This document shows positions 56,258 to 64,000 of a DNA stretch of 64,000 nt, in pieces. The notes beneath the pieces were generated by a model. That model had not been told where the DNA came from. It saw nothing but the letters and a program-made list of their open reading frames with translations, and searched no databases. The stretch spans positions 62,001 to 126,000 of the forward strand of contig JALDRB010000010.1 of the NCBI GenBank assembly GCA_031316155.1, given 5' to 3'. Numbering within the stretch: position 1 is the first letter of the stretch; each line of letters opens with the position of its first letter. The position numbers and the translations under genes were made by a program. This DNA is from Candidatus Scalindua sp. (GTDB lineage: Bacteria; Planctomycetota; Brocadiia; Brocadiales; Scalinduaceae).

Positions 56258-58412
56258 ATGAAAAGATACCATCTAAACGTGAAATCAGATTTTCGTTGTG
56301 AAGAGGACCAGTTGGGTTTTGACAAATATGTAGATACTCTCAGTGGGATGATCACTGATGAGGATTTTAAAACACCATTCTGTATCGGCATTTTTGGAAA
56401 ATGGGGGAGCGGCAAGACCAGTTTTATGCATCTGCTTGAAAAAGAACTTCTTGATGATAATGCCCCGTGTTTTGCCATACCGGTATGGTTTAATCCCTGG
56501 AGATATGAGAGAGAAGAACACCTGATCATACCGTTCTTAAAGACCATAGAGCGTGGCATACGAAAGTTTGAAGAAGAGTACAAAAAAGATAATAAGAAAA
56601 TAGGAAAAATACTGTCAGACAAACTTCTCAAGTTCGCGACAACGATAGGAAAGGTCTCCGCCGCTTTCGCTTACGGGATAACGGCCGATGCTAAGTTGGG
56701 TGGGTTTGGGCTGAGTCTCGATGCTTCAAAAATGGCAAAAAGGAAGAAGAGTTGTCTTCCAGAAGAATGAAAGAATTAAGGAACCTTTCGGAAGAATATA
56801 GCTCGATATACTATGAAATTACGAATGAATTACAGGAGGCCGTTGATGAAAAGAGTTTTAGAATAGTGGTCTTTGTAGACGACCTGGATAGATGCCTGCC
56901 GGACAAGGCAGTTGAGCTTTTGGAGGCGATAAAGCTCTTTTTAAACATTGAAGGATACCTCTTTGTCATTGGGGTTGACCGTGAGGTCGTAAAAAAGGGG
57001 ATTTCATATCGATATAGACATTTTGAATATAACAATGAAGAGAAAAAGGATAATTTCATCATCTCTCCGGAAGACTATCTCGACAAGATGATCCAGCTGC
57101 CCCTTGAACTTCCCGTTATTGAACAGGGAAGAAAGAAGACCTTTATTAAATCTTTAATGGGGAAATCAGATGATTTCAAAGAACATTCGGACTTGATAAT
57201 TTATGCCGGAATTGGAGAAAACCCAAGATCATTAAAACGTTTTATCAACCTCCTGGCATTTAACGTAAACCTTGCTGAGACATTATAAAAGTCTATTTGC
57301 AGCGCGGAATCAGAAGAGAGTTCAAATAATAAAGAATTACTGGAAAAATATTTCATTCCAATATTGTATATAAAATGGACAATCATCGTGTTTCGTTATC
57401 ATGAAATTTATAATGCTATCAAGGGAAACCCAAAAAGGTTGATTGAGATACAAGATGCCGTGAAGGTTGATGGCAAGTCGGTGGATACAGAAGATGAGAA
57501 GAGTGAGAAAACGGGGATTCAGATTGACGAGAGGTTAAAAAAGATACTTCTCAAGAGAGAGATGGTTCCCGATGATGACTGGTTGATAGAACGGTTTATC
57601 CATCTGACGGAATCTACCGTTGTCAGAAAGAGCGACAAGTCCAGAACGGCAGGCTACGCCAGGAGTTTCAAACAGGGTGAAGCGGTACTCATTCCCAAAG
57701 GGATATTTCTCTATGGTGAGGACACGATAGAAAAGGATATTGACTACGACTACAAAATTGATGTATACCCGGTTACCAACAAACAGTATAAAGAATTTGT
57801 GGATGAAACTAATTGTGACGTGCCACATAGTGATAATGCTGACGCTAAACCGTATAGTTGGGACAAAAACAAACGAACATATCCAGAAGGAATGGGAGAC
57901 CATCCGGTAGTGCTGGTGTCCTATGACGATGCCATTGCTTTCTGTAAGTGGAGATCAGAGAAAGAGGGAATAGAGGTAAGGTTACCTACCGAAGAGGAGT
58001 GGGATAAAGCAGCAAGAGGCAGAGACGGCCGAGAATATCCCCGGGGAAATGTGTTTGATTTTACCAAGCTCAATTGTGCCGATTATCACATGAAGAAGGT
58101 ATTAAAGGGTTATGAGGATTGGGAAAAAGAGTTTATAAACGGATTTAACAAAAGAACAAGACGAGGGCATTAACAACGGAGGTTGGCAGATTTTCTAATG
58201 GTGCCAGTCCATATGGCTGCCATGATATGGCAGGAAATGTGTGGGAATGGACCAGTAGCTACTACGACAATAAAAAAGATGCATTTGTTTTGCGCGGCGG
58301 ATCGTCGTTCGACAATAGTATCTTCTGCCGGTGTGCTTGCCGCTTCAGCAACGAGCCGGGTGCCAGTGGTATAGCTGTCGGTTTCCGTTGTGCCAGGACT
58401 CTTACCCTTTAG
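56258..58412 (+). pseudogene. KAP P-loop NTPase fused to a formylglycine-generating-enzyme (FGE) domain, interrupted
   Basis: Continuous product of about 718 aa once breaks are ignored. KAP NTPase: Walker A IFGKWGSGKTSFM, Walker B VVFVDDLDRC, GENPRSLKRFINLL and KGNPKRLIEIQD. Then an FGE/CLec domain: DVYPVTNKQYKEFVDETN, EVRLPTEEEWDKAARG, DMAGNVWEWTSSYYD and a C-terminal RGGSSF…GFRC. Interruptions: missing A at 56737-56741, an in-frame TAA at 57286-57288, missing A at 58150-58153. KAP proteins often act in signalling or phage conflict; FGE-like domains serve as ligand-binding CLec folds. Whether it is broken in the cell is uncertain because two of three breaks are homopolymer losses. Confidence 0.78.
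58290..58390 (+). other. Candidate DGR-type variable region at the gene's 3' end
   Basis: Encodes LRGGSSFDNSIFCRCACRF then SNEPGASGIAVGFRC. The fixed frame RGGS…R.A.R…P…GFR equals the CLec variable-region pattern. In the variable positions nearly all codons end in C or T (TTC GAC AAT AGT ATC TTC TGC, TTC AGC AAC, GCC AGT GGT), as expected when AAY codons of a template are mutated at adenines. GC content jumps here. No template repeat or reverse transcriptase is in this window. A small stem ACCGC-CGGAA-GCGGT lies at 58453-58467. Confidence 0.45.
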
Positions 58413-58557
58413 GCTGTTACTCTTTTACCCTTTCTTTAAATTTCTTTATCTTACCGCCGGAAGCGGTCGAATTTTTAAGGAATCGTTCACAGTTTCACGG
58501 TTCAAAGGTTTCAGGGTTCACCGAACTGGTTTTGAAAAATTACAGTAGTTTGTCGTT

Positions 58558-58618
58558 TCATGCATTGTAATTTGTTTGTTATTTGTTATTTGTTATTTGA
58601 GATTTGCTATTTACTAAA
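58558..58618. repeat. Interspersed repeat family B, copy 4 (partial)
   Basis: GTAATTTGTTTGTTATTTGT and two further TTATTTG units, equal to the right half of copies 1 and 2. It fills the space between the KAP-FGE gene and panE. Confidence 0.5.
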
Positions 58619-58625
58619 ACTCCTG

Positions 58626-59552
58626 TTAGGTTCGGGCTCGGCCGGGGGATTTACTCTCAATGAGTTTGAGCAACGCATACAAGGTGCTGTTGTAAGGGGT
58701 CTGTATTCCGAGTTCTTCTCCTTTTGCAACAACAACCCCATTTATTGCATCAATCTCGAGAGGTTTTGATTTTAATAAATCCTGAAGTGTTGAGGTACGC
58801 ATTTCGCGAGATCTTTCAGGTTCTCTTAAATAGTTTTCGATGATGCTTTTATCGATAACATGGCCAACCCCTCTGGCAACAGTCACAACCTCTTCCATTG
58901 TTAAACGAATAAGCGCTTTGGTTTCCAGACACTCAAACATCTCCTGTAAGGTTGACCTTGTAATAGTGCTGACAGAATTAAAGCCGGCATTCCAGACAAG
59001 TTTTTCCCACAATTTCTTCTGTATATCACGGGAAAGAGAACAGGGGATATTGGCCCTGCTGAAAACATCGGAAATCTTACGAGCCCTGTCTGATATTTTC
59101 CCATCTAATTCTCCCATAATGATCTTTCCGGAATAATAATGCAGAATCTCCCATCTTTCATTTAACTCGGAGGCTATCAAGACGACTCCACCGAGCACTT
59201 TCTCTCTCCCTACTATTTTCCCGATAACGTCTTCGTTTTCAACGCCGTTCTGTAAGGAGAGAACGACAGTGTTATTGCCTATATTTCTCATACATTGCAA
59301 TGTTGAAGCTTTCGTGTCATACGCTTTAACACACATCAGAATCAGATCGACCTTTCCTGCCTTTTCAGGATTTTCAACTGCGTGAATTTTGAGTGACAGA
59401 TCACCCTCATGACTCCTAATTTTCAGGCCTCTAGTTTTAAGGGACTCAAGGTACTCTCCCCTTGCTACAAAAGTGACGTCTTCACCGCCTTTCACGAGCA
59501 TTCCACCAAAATAGCCACCTACGGCTCCAGTGCCGATTACGAGAATCTTCAT
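58626..59552 (-). CDS. panE: 2-dehydropantoate 2-reductase
   Basis: NADPH-dependent reduction of ketopantoate to pantoate for coenzyme A. 308 aa: ILVIGTGAVGGYFGGMLVKG (dinucleotide fold), VKAYDTKAS, LQNGVENEDVIGKIVG, KKLWEKLVWNAGFNSVSTI (catalytic Lys region) and DAINGVVVAKGEELGI at the C-terminus. Follows argG with a 9-bp gap, same operon. panB/panC are not near. Confidence 0.92.
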   Translation of the reverse strand: MKILVIGTGAVGGYFGGMLVKGGEDVTFVARGEYLESLKTRGLKIRSHEGDLSLKIHAVENPEKAGKVDLILMCVKAYDTKASTLQCMRNIGNNTVVLSLQNGVENEDVIGKIVGREKVLGGVVLIASELNERWEILHYYSGKIIMGELDGKISDRARKISDVFSRANIPCSLSRDIQKKLWEKLVWNAGFNSVSTITRSTLQEMFECLETKALIRLTMEEVVTVARGVGHVIDKSIIENYLREPERSREMRTSTLQDLLKSKPLEIDAINGVVVAKGEELGIQTPYNSTLYALLKLIESKSPGRART

Positions 59553-59561
59553 TGCTGTTTC

Positions 59562-60770
59562 TCACAATTTGAATGCATTCTTCTGAACCTGGGCCTGTGT
59601 CTTTGTCGCTAAGCCGAATATTTTGATAAAGCCTGTTGCTGCACCATGTTCAAAAGTATCACCTTCGTCATACGTGGCAAGTGAATGGGTATATAATGAA
59701 AACGGTGATTTTCTTCCGACAACAGTACAATTGCTTTTAAACAACTTTAAACGGATTGTACCGGTGACAAAACGTTGACTACTTAGAACATAGGCTGTCA
59801 AATCCTGGTGAAATGTCGAAAACCACAGACCACTGTAAACCATATCTGCGTATTGGGTTGACACCAATTCCTTAAATCTTAAAGAATCTCTGGTCATGGT
59901 GATCTCTTCTAATGTATGATGAGCCTTGAAAAGCAGTACAGCTGCGGGAGATTCATAGATTTCTCTCGATTTTATTCCAACGACACGGTTCTCAAGATGA
60001 TCAATCCTTCCTACCCCATTATCACCTGCAATCAGGTTTAATTCGTGAATCAAGCTTGGACCTTCTTTCTCTATTCCGTTGAGAGAGATTGGAATGCCTT
60101 TTTCAAAACCTATCTCCAGGTACGTTGGTTTATCCGGGGTATTGTTTACATCTCGTGTCCATTTGTATATCTCTTCGGGTGGTTCTATCCATGGGTCTTC
60201 GAGCACGCCACACTCAATACTTCTTCCCCAAATATTCTCATCAACGCTATAAGGGCTCTTTTTGGTTACATCAACGGGAATTCCGTTCTTTTGTGCATAT
60301 TCAATTGCGTCATTTCGTGTCATGTTCCATTCCCGAAGAGGAGCGATTATCTGCAAAGATGGGTCAAGGGTGTGTATGGCAACGTCAAATCTTACCTGAT
60401 CATTGCCTTTCCCTGTGCAACCATGGGCAACGGCACTTGCACCTTCAGCCTGTGCAGTATCAACGAGCATTTTTGCAATGAGCGGTCTGCCGAGGGCGGT
60501 TGCGAGCGGGTAAACTTTTTCATACAGCGCTCCAGCCTGTAATGCCGGGAAAATAAAGGTCTTAACAAAAACATCTTTTGCTCCAATAGTCATAGACTTA
60601 ATCGCACCAATCTTAAGCGCCTTCTCTTCTACCGGTTTGAGATTTTTCCCCGTTCCTAAATCAATGCTCAGCGCAATTACGTCCATGTCATACTTTTCTT
60701 GTATCCATTTAATAGCAACAGAGGTATCAAGTCCCCCTGAATATGCCAGAATAACCTTTTTTTTCCCCAT
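59562..60770 (-). CDS. argG: Argininosuccinate synthase
   Basis: Joins citrulline and aspartate with ATP in arginine synthesis. 402 aa: KVILAYSGGLDTSVAIKWIQ (PP-loop), AVAHGCTGKGNDQVRF, and IAPLREWNMTRNDAIEYA are family signatures. The ATG at 60770 is used (GAGGTG nine bases upstream); a GTG at 60782 gives four more residues. First gene of an argG-panE operon; argH is not adjacent. Confidence 0.96.
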   Translation of the reverse strand: MGKKKVILAYSGGLDTSVAIKWIQEKYDMDVIALSIDLGTGKNLKPVEEKALKIGAIKSMTIGAKDVFVKTFIFPALQAGALYEKVYPLATALGRPLIAKMLVDTAQAEGASAVAHGCTGKGNDQVRFDVAIHTLDPSLQIIAPLREWNMTRNDAIEYAQKNGIPVDVTKKSPYSVDENIWGRSIECGVLEDPWIEPPEEIYKWTRDVNNTPDKPTYLEIGFEKGIPISLNGIEKEGPSLIHELNLIAGDNGVGRIDHLENRVVGIKSREIYESPAAVLLFKAHHTLEEITMTRDSLRFKELVSTQYADMVYSGLWFSTFHQDLTAYVLSSQRFVTGTIRLKLFKSNCTVVGRKSPFSLYTHSLATYDEGDTFEHGAATGFIKIFGLATKTQAQVQKNAFKL

Positions 60771-60995
60771 TGTTATTTTCACCTCAGAATTTTAAATTGT
60801 TCATATTTTCTTGAAAAACGCATAGTACCATCACCTTGAAAGGGAGTCAAAATAAATACCCTGAAAACACTGGTTTAGACAGGCAAAAACAAAACAGGGT
60901 ATCTGGACATAAATACTCTTTAGGTCTTCCGGAAATGTATGATGCTGAAACTGTGTCTATCACGAGATAGAAAGAAAGTTGTCGTAAAGATGATT

Positions 60996-61430
60996 TTATT
61001 TGTTCCAGATCCGTTTTATGAAGAAGCTTTTATAACGGCTGTTTCTGTCAGGAGAAGAACCTCTCTCTTTTAAGAGTATAATTTCAGGAATAGTCCTAAC
61101 AAGCCTGGTGACAGCCCACATGCACAACACAGATCGGAGAACAGAACTCGTTGTATGGGTTAAAAAAAAAGTATATCCAAAATAGAGCGCGAGTGCCCCG
61201 AAAAGAACGGTTGCTGAGTATAATGACGCCTTGTTCCCGTAACGTATACCGTAACCCAAACCCACTATGATAAAACCAATAATGATGCTCTTTGTACCAT
61301 ACCCCCTTAATGCAAGGGAGGTACATCCGGTAAGAGAGGCGATACTCAGGCTCATATAAAGTATACCGAGAAAGATGATCAGGTTTGCCGTATTTCCAAC
61401 CCTTTTTTCAGGTGTATGTTTGCTTTTCAT
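60996..61430 (-). CDS. Small integral membrane protein of unknown function
   Basis: About 144 aa with four predicted helices (LIIFLGILYMSLSIASL, SIIIGFIIVGLGYGIRYG, SATVLFGALALYFGYTFF, VLRSVLCMWAVTRLV) and a basic C-terminal tail. No family recognised. ATG 61430; frame open to 61478. Isolated, low ribosome-binding signal, so moderate confidence it is a gene. Confidence 0.6.
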   Translation of the reverse strand: MKSKHTPEKRVGNTANLIIFLGILYMSLSIASLTGCTSLALRGYGTKSIIIGFIIVGLGYGIRYGNKASLYSATVLFGALALYFGYTFFLTHTTSSVLRSVLCMWAVTRLVRTIPEIILLKERGSSPDRNSRYKSFFIKRIWNK

Positions 61431-61644
61431 GTCATACGTAAGCGACGCTTTAAGGCTTTTTGACCTTATATTGATCACAGGAAATGAATGATGGTAACAT
61501 GTTGGCCCGGTAACATCAATTTATTTTATGCATCGTGACAAGGAAAAGAAAAAGGTACCTATTTATCAGATAAAATAGTTCAGAAAACATCTGTTCGTGC
61601 ATAGCTTTTCTGTTGTAACTATTCGGGAAAAAACCCAAGGGACG

Positions 61645-61818
61645 CTATTTCTTCTTTCTCATCTTCTTTATCTGCCTGAGAATATCGGGGTCAGGGATAG
61701 TTTCATAACTGCAATTGGGGCATTTTATCATCGTACAGCTTTTAGAGGTAAGGCACCCTTTGCAGACCTTCATGATATCAACACTACTGAGATCAAAATT
61801 ACAAAATGGACAATTCAT
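61645..61818 (-). CDS. Small double zinc-ribbon-like protein
   Basis: 57 aa: MNCPFCNFDLSSVDIMKVCK, CKGC, then IKCPNCSYETIPD gives three CxxC pairs, a compact zinc-ribbon. Related little proteins occur beside ferrous-iron transport genes, but no feo gene is here. Start ATG 61818; the frame continues to 61854 without support. Basic tail QIKKMRKKK may bind nucleic acid. Confidence 0.72.
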   Translation of the reverse strand: MNCPFCNFDLSSVDIMKVCKGCLTSKSCTMIKCPNCSYETIPDPDILRQIKKMRKKK

Positions 61819-62160
61819 TGTCTGTTCTAAAAAGTTTTGGAAAACATTTCCCACAACATGAGATTGTAGAAACAGGTTACGGGTTTTAAGTCAGAGTTTA
61901 CCTTAAAGTCCTTTCCATTCATAATTTTATTTTCTATAAATTGTATACTTTGTTGTTGAAAAAATGATAACAGTTATAAAACGAGCTCATTATATAGCTT
62001 TCTATTTTGAAAAATATATCAGCGAATATAAGTTCTGTTAAACAAAAAGTAATGGTTGTCTGTTTGTGAAAATAGCCAAAAAGATGTACTGATGTTTTAT
62101 AATATAGTTTAATTGAATGAATATGTACAAGTAGTATGCCTCATTTGTAACTTGACTTAA
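61819..62160. other. Gene-free AT-rich interval before R4
   Basis: Nothing recognised: no gene, no hairpin with a T tract. R4 follows, then another 330 bp of AT-rich DNA before the kinase gene. Confidence 0.4.
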
Positions 62161-62301
62161 TTATACTCATCTCGTAATGGTTTTCGGATAAAATTCAAGA
62201 TAAAATTGAGCGAGTAAAGTCCTCGGTGCCTTTTGTCCGGTGATACCTTCACCAAGATTTGGTTTCCAGAAAAACCGAAAACCAAATCGGTTTTACTATA
62301 T
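62161..62301 (-). repeat. 142-bp interspersed element, copy R4
   Basis: Most diverged copy, inverse orientation: TTATACTCATCTCGTAATGG to GGTTTTACTATAT. All stems kept; changes include TCTTG for TCTCG in the lower stem (still pairing by G-U) and CACCGG for CCCCGG. The terminal repeat is degraded to ATACT/ACTAT. Confidence 0.88.
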
Positions 62302-62635
62302 CAGGTTTCTATTTCTTATGATATGTACCACAATGGTGATGTTGAATACTCTTCCGGTACGGGCGGTAAAAAATATTGCTTGTATGGAAGCTGAACCTGT
62401 TATATACTGAATTTAATCATTATTTTGGCATAGCATACAATCTGGGACAACTGAAAGATAAATAGATGTTGCAGCTGATTCTCGCTAATGAAAAAGGAAT
62501 GAGATTGTTGTGCTTTAGGCGAAAATTCATTTATCATACAATTTACATAACTGAGTTCTTCTTTCAGGATATCTGTGGAATGTAAATTTTTATAATCACC
62601 ATTTATCATTGTTGGTCAGCAAAATTGGAGAAAAT

Positions 62636-64000
62636 ATGATCAAGGCTATTCCTTTATACGTTGCTACTGGATTGGAAGATACTAACAGAAAAAAAATTAT
62701 TAAAGAAATCTTTTTAATTTTACAAGACGGAAAACCTGTGATTATGGGAAGCGGCAGATATGCCAATGTAGCTTTGGCTTCAAATTCATCTAATCCTGCG
62801 AGTACGACTGAGTTTTATGCAATTAAATTCCTTAAATATGATGACCAAAGTCTCATGTTTTCTCAAATAGCATTGAAAAGATTTTATGAGGAGATAAACA
62901 AAACAAGAATTTTTGGTATAGACAAATTTGACCACTTTGTCCAGTATGTCGGCTTTTCAAATATCTTTACTACACCACCTTATGAAAGTATTATACGAGA
63001 AGAATCAAGAGACGAGAAAGAGGTTCTAGAATATGTTAGCAGGGAGCAATACGAGGAGTCATCGAAAAGAAATAATGTCAATATTCCAAATAACATTCCT
63101 AAAGAATTTCTGGATACACTTCAGGGTGATTTTTTTGTAATGAAAGCCGAACATGGTACTTTAGATGATTTAATTGTCTACCAACATCCCTGGCGTGACC
63201 ATAACTTATATACCATAAGTAACAAACTTAATAATGCTTTAAAAGAATTTCGAAAAAGAAAAGAGAACTGTATTAGAAGGCTCTTTAAAGATCTTAATGA
63301 TAAAGCTAAGTTAACAGAGAGGGTTGAGGTTGATCAGATAAGTGATTTTAGCGGCATTAATATTTTACGCTTGATAGGGAAACTGTCAAACCCTCTGAAA
63401 TATCGAATAATAATAGATTTATTTTCTCAAATTCTCGCGTCCGTAAGGAATATCCATGAAACTGAATCTGAAGATGGAGCATTGGCACATAGGGATATTA
63501 AACCCGGTAATTTTTTGATTTCATTGCAACCTCCTGAAATCAATTATTTTAACATTAAAATCACCGATCTGGGTTTTGTTAGTGGTGTTCATTCTATTGT
63601 TAATGGTTCTGATACAATGGCCAGAAGTTCCAAGGAGCCAGGTGCTTTGGCTTTGGGCACAATACCATTTCGGGCGCCGGAGCAAATAGATAACGGGTAT
63701 GAAATCCATTTTACGATTTCCGATGAAACTAGCAATAATGGTGAGAATGAAACGACAATAACATTTCTCAATACAGGCGACAAAATACTCGAACCCGGAG
63801 ACTGGCTTCAAAGTCAAGAGGTGTTTTTCGGGAGCAAAGAAAATACAAACCAAAACACAAAGATAGAAGATATAATAATAGAGGATAATCTTTTTAAAGT
63901 GTCTTTAAAAACAAAAATAATACCTATTGTTCCTAAATTATACTACCATGCCTATATTGTTAAACAAACTAGCCAGCACAGTGATATTTTTTCATTGGGA
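62636..64000 (+). CDS. Ser/Thr protein kinase-like protein, incomplete at window end
   Basis: 455 codons open to the window edge. Glycine loop IMGSGRYANVALAS (G38), ATP Lys 64 in YAIKFLK, catalytic loop HRDIKPGNFL (H285), metal site TDLGFVSG (D311, DLG in place of DFG), APEQ (E349) and DIFSLG (D450). Between APE and DIFSLG are about 100 residues instead of roughly 15, a polar, beta-rich insertion. Another long insert lies between the alpha-C region and the hinge. ATG 62636 with TTGGAGAA upstream; R4 is 330 bp upstream. Substrate unknown. Confidence 0.85.
   Translation, partial: MIKAIPLYVATGLEDTNRKKIIKEIFLILQDGKPVIMGSGRYANVALASNSSNPASTTEFYAIKFLKYDDQSLMFSQIALKRFYEEINKTRIFGIDKFDHFVQYVGFSNIFTTPPYESIIREESRDEKEVLEYVSREQYEESSKRNNVNIPNNIPKEFLDTLQGDFFVMKAEHGTLDDLIVYQHPWRDHNLYTISNKLNNALKEFRKRKENCIRRLFKDLNDKAKLTERVEVDQISDFSGINILRLIGKLSNPLKYRIIIDLFSQILASVRNIHETESEDGALAHRDIKPGNFLISLQPPEINYFNIKITDLGFVSGVHSIVNGSDTMARSSKEPGALALGTIPFRAPEQIDNGYEIHFTISDETSNNGENETTITFLNTGDKILEPGDWLQSQEVFFGSKENTNQNTKIEDIIIEDNLFKVSLKTKIIPIVPKLYYHAYIVKQTSQHSDIFSLG

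Noticed and set aside
62400-62609. 69-codon minus-strand frame divergent from the kinase gene
   Set aside because: No recognisable motif, no good ribosome-binding site, AT-rich; likely chance.

Overview
The window reads as an AT-rich (roughly 40% GC by eye), gene-dense stretch of a Gram-negative bacterial chromosome. Lipid A export (MsbA), an LptF-type permease, a heptosyltransferase and a Kdo-kinase-like protein show an LPS-type outer membrane; dnaK, clpB, uvrA, nadA, dapB, argG, plsY and aconitase are ordinary housekeeping. A P460-type haem protein, a lipoprotein cytochrome c'-like protein, hybrid-kinase remnants, an IVS/S23-like four-helix-bundle gene and a very patchy accessory content fit an anammox-type planctomycete (Brocadiales, Scalindua-like). 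This is inference from gene content; no rRNA gene lies here.

Layout. 1-7.7 kb: HlyD adaptor, IS66 remnant, methyltransferase, REC-HDOD regulator, aconitase, debris of a hybrid histidine kinase, RNase H. 8.4-11.8 kb: P460 protein with tandem repeats, hicBA, tRNA-Val, degenerate GIY-YIG, then gene-poor repeat-rich DNA. 11.9-29.9 kb: nadA, four-helix-bundle cassette, uvrA (frameshifted), msbA/lptF, rhomboid, dapB, dnaK, clpB (frameshifted), flippase-like protein, second rhomboid, amidase. 30-32.4 kb: a foreign-looking island with a 5'-truncated PD-(D/E)XK nuclease. 32.4-42.2 kb: HAD/polyprenol-kinase fusion, U32 peptidase, LPS genes, plsY, queE-queC, PilZ, SPL-like radical SAM protein. 42.5-50.4 kb: glgP (frameshifted), archaeal-type RNA ligase plus its PIN partner, exported PCMT, flavoprotein. 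50.5-58.4 kb: DUF748 protein, c'-type cytochrome, DUF433/DUF5615 toxin-antitoxin pair, THEP1 NTPase, and a KAP NTPase-FGE fusion whose last 100 bases look like a diversity-generating-retroelement variable region. 58.6-64 kb: panE, argG, small proteins, and a Ser/Thr kinase running off the window end.

Three things stand out. (1) A 142-bp interspersed element (four copies, two per strand) with short terminal inverted repeats and competing internal hairpins; one copy abuts the truncated nuclease. (2) The KAP-FGE gene with a DGR-like 3' end. (3) Eleven single-base losses in four long genes (uvrA, clpB, glgP, KAP-FGE), mostly in homopolymers and all in the same direction, which looks like systematic under-calling in the source assembly, though real decay cannot be excluded.
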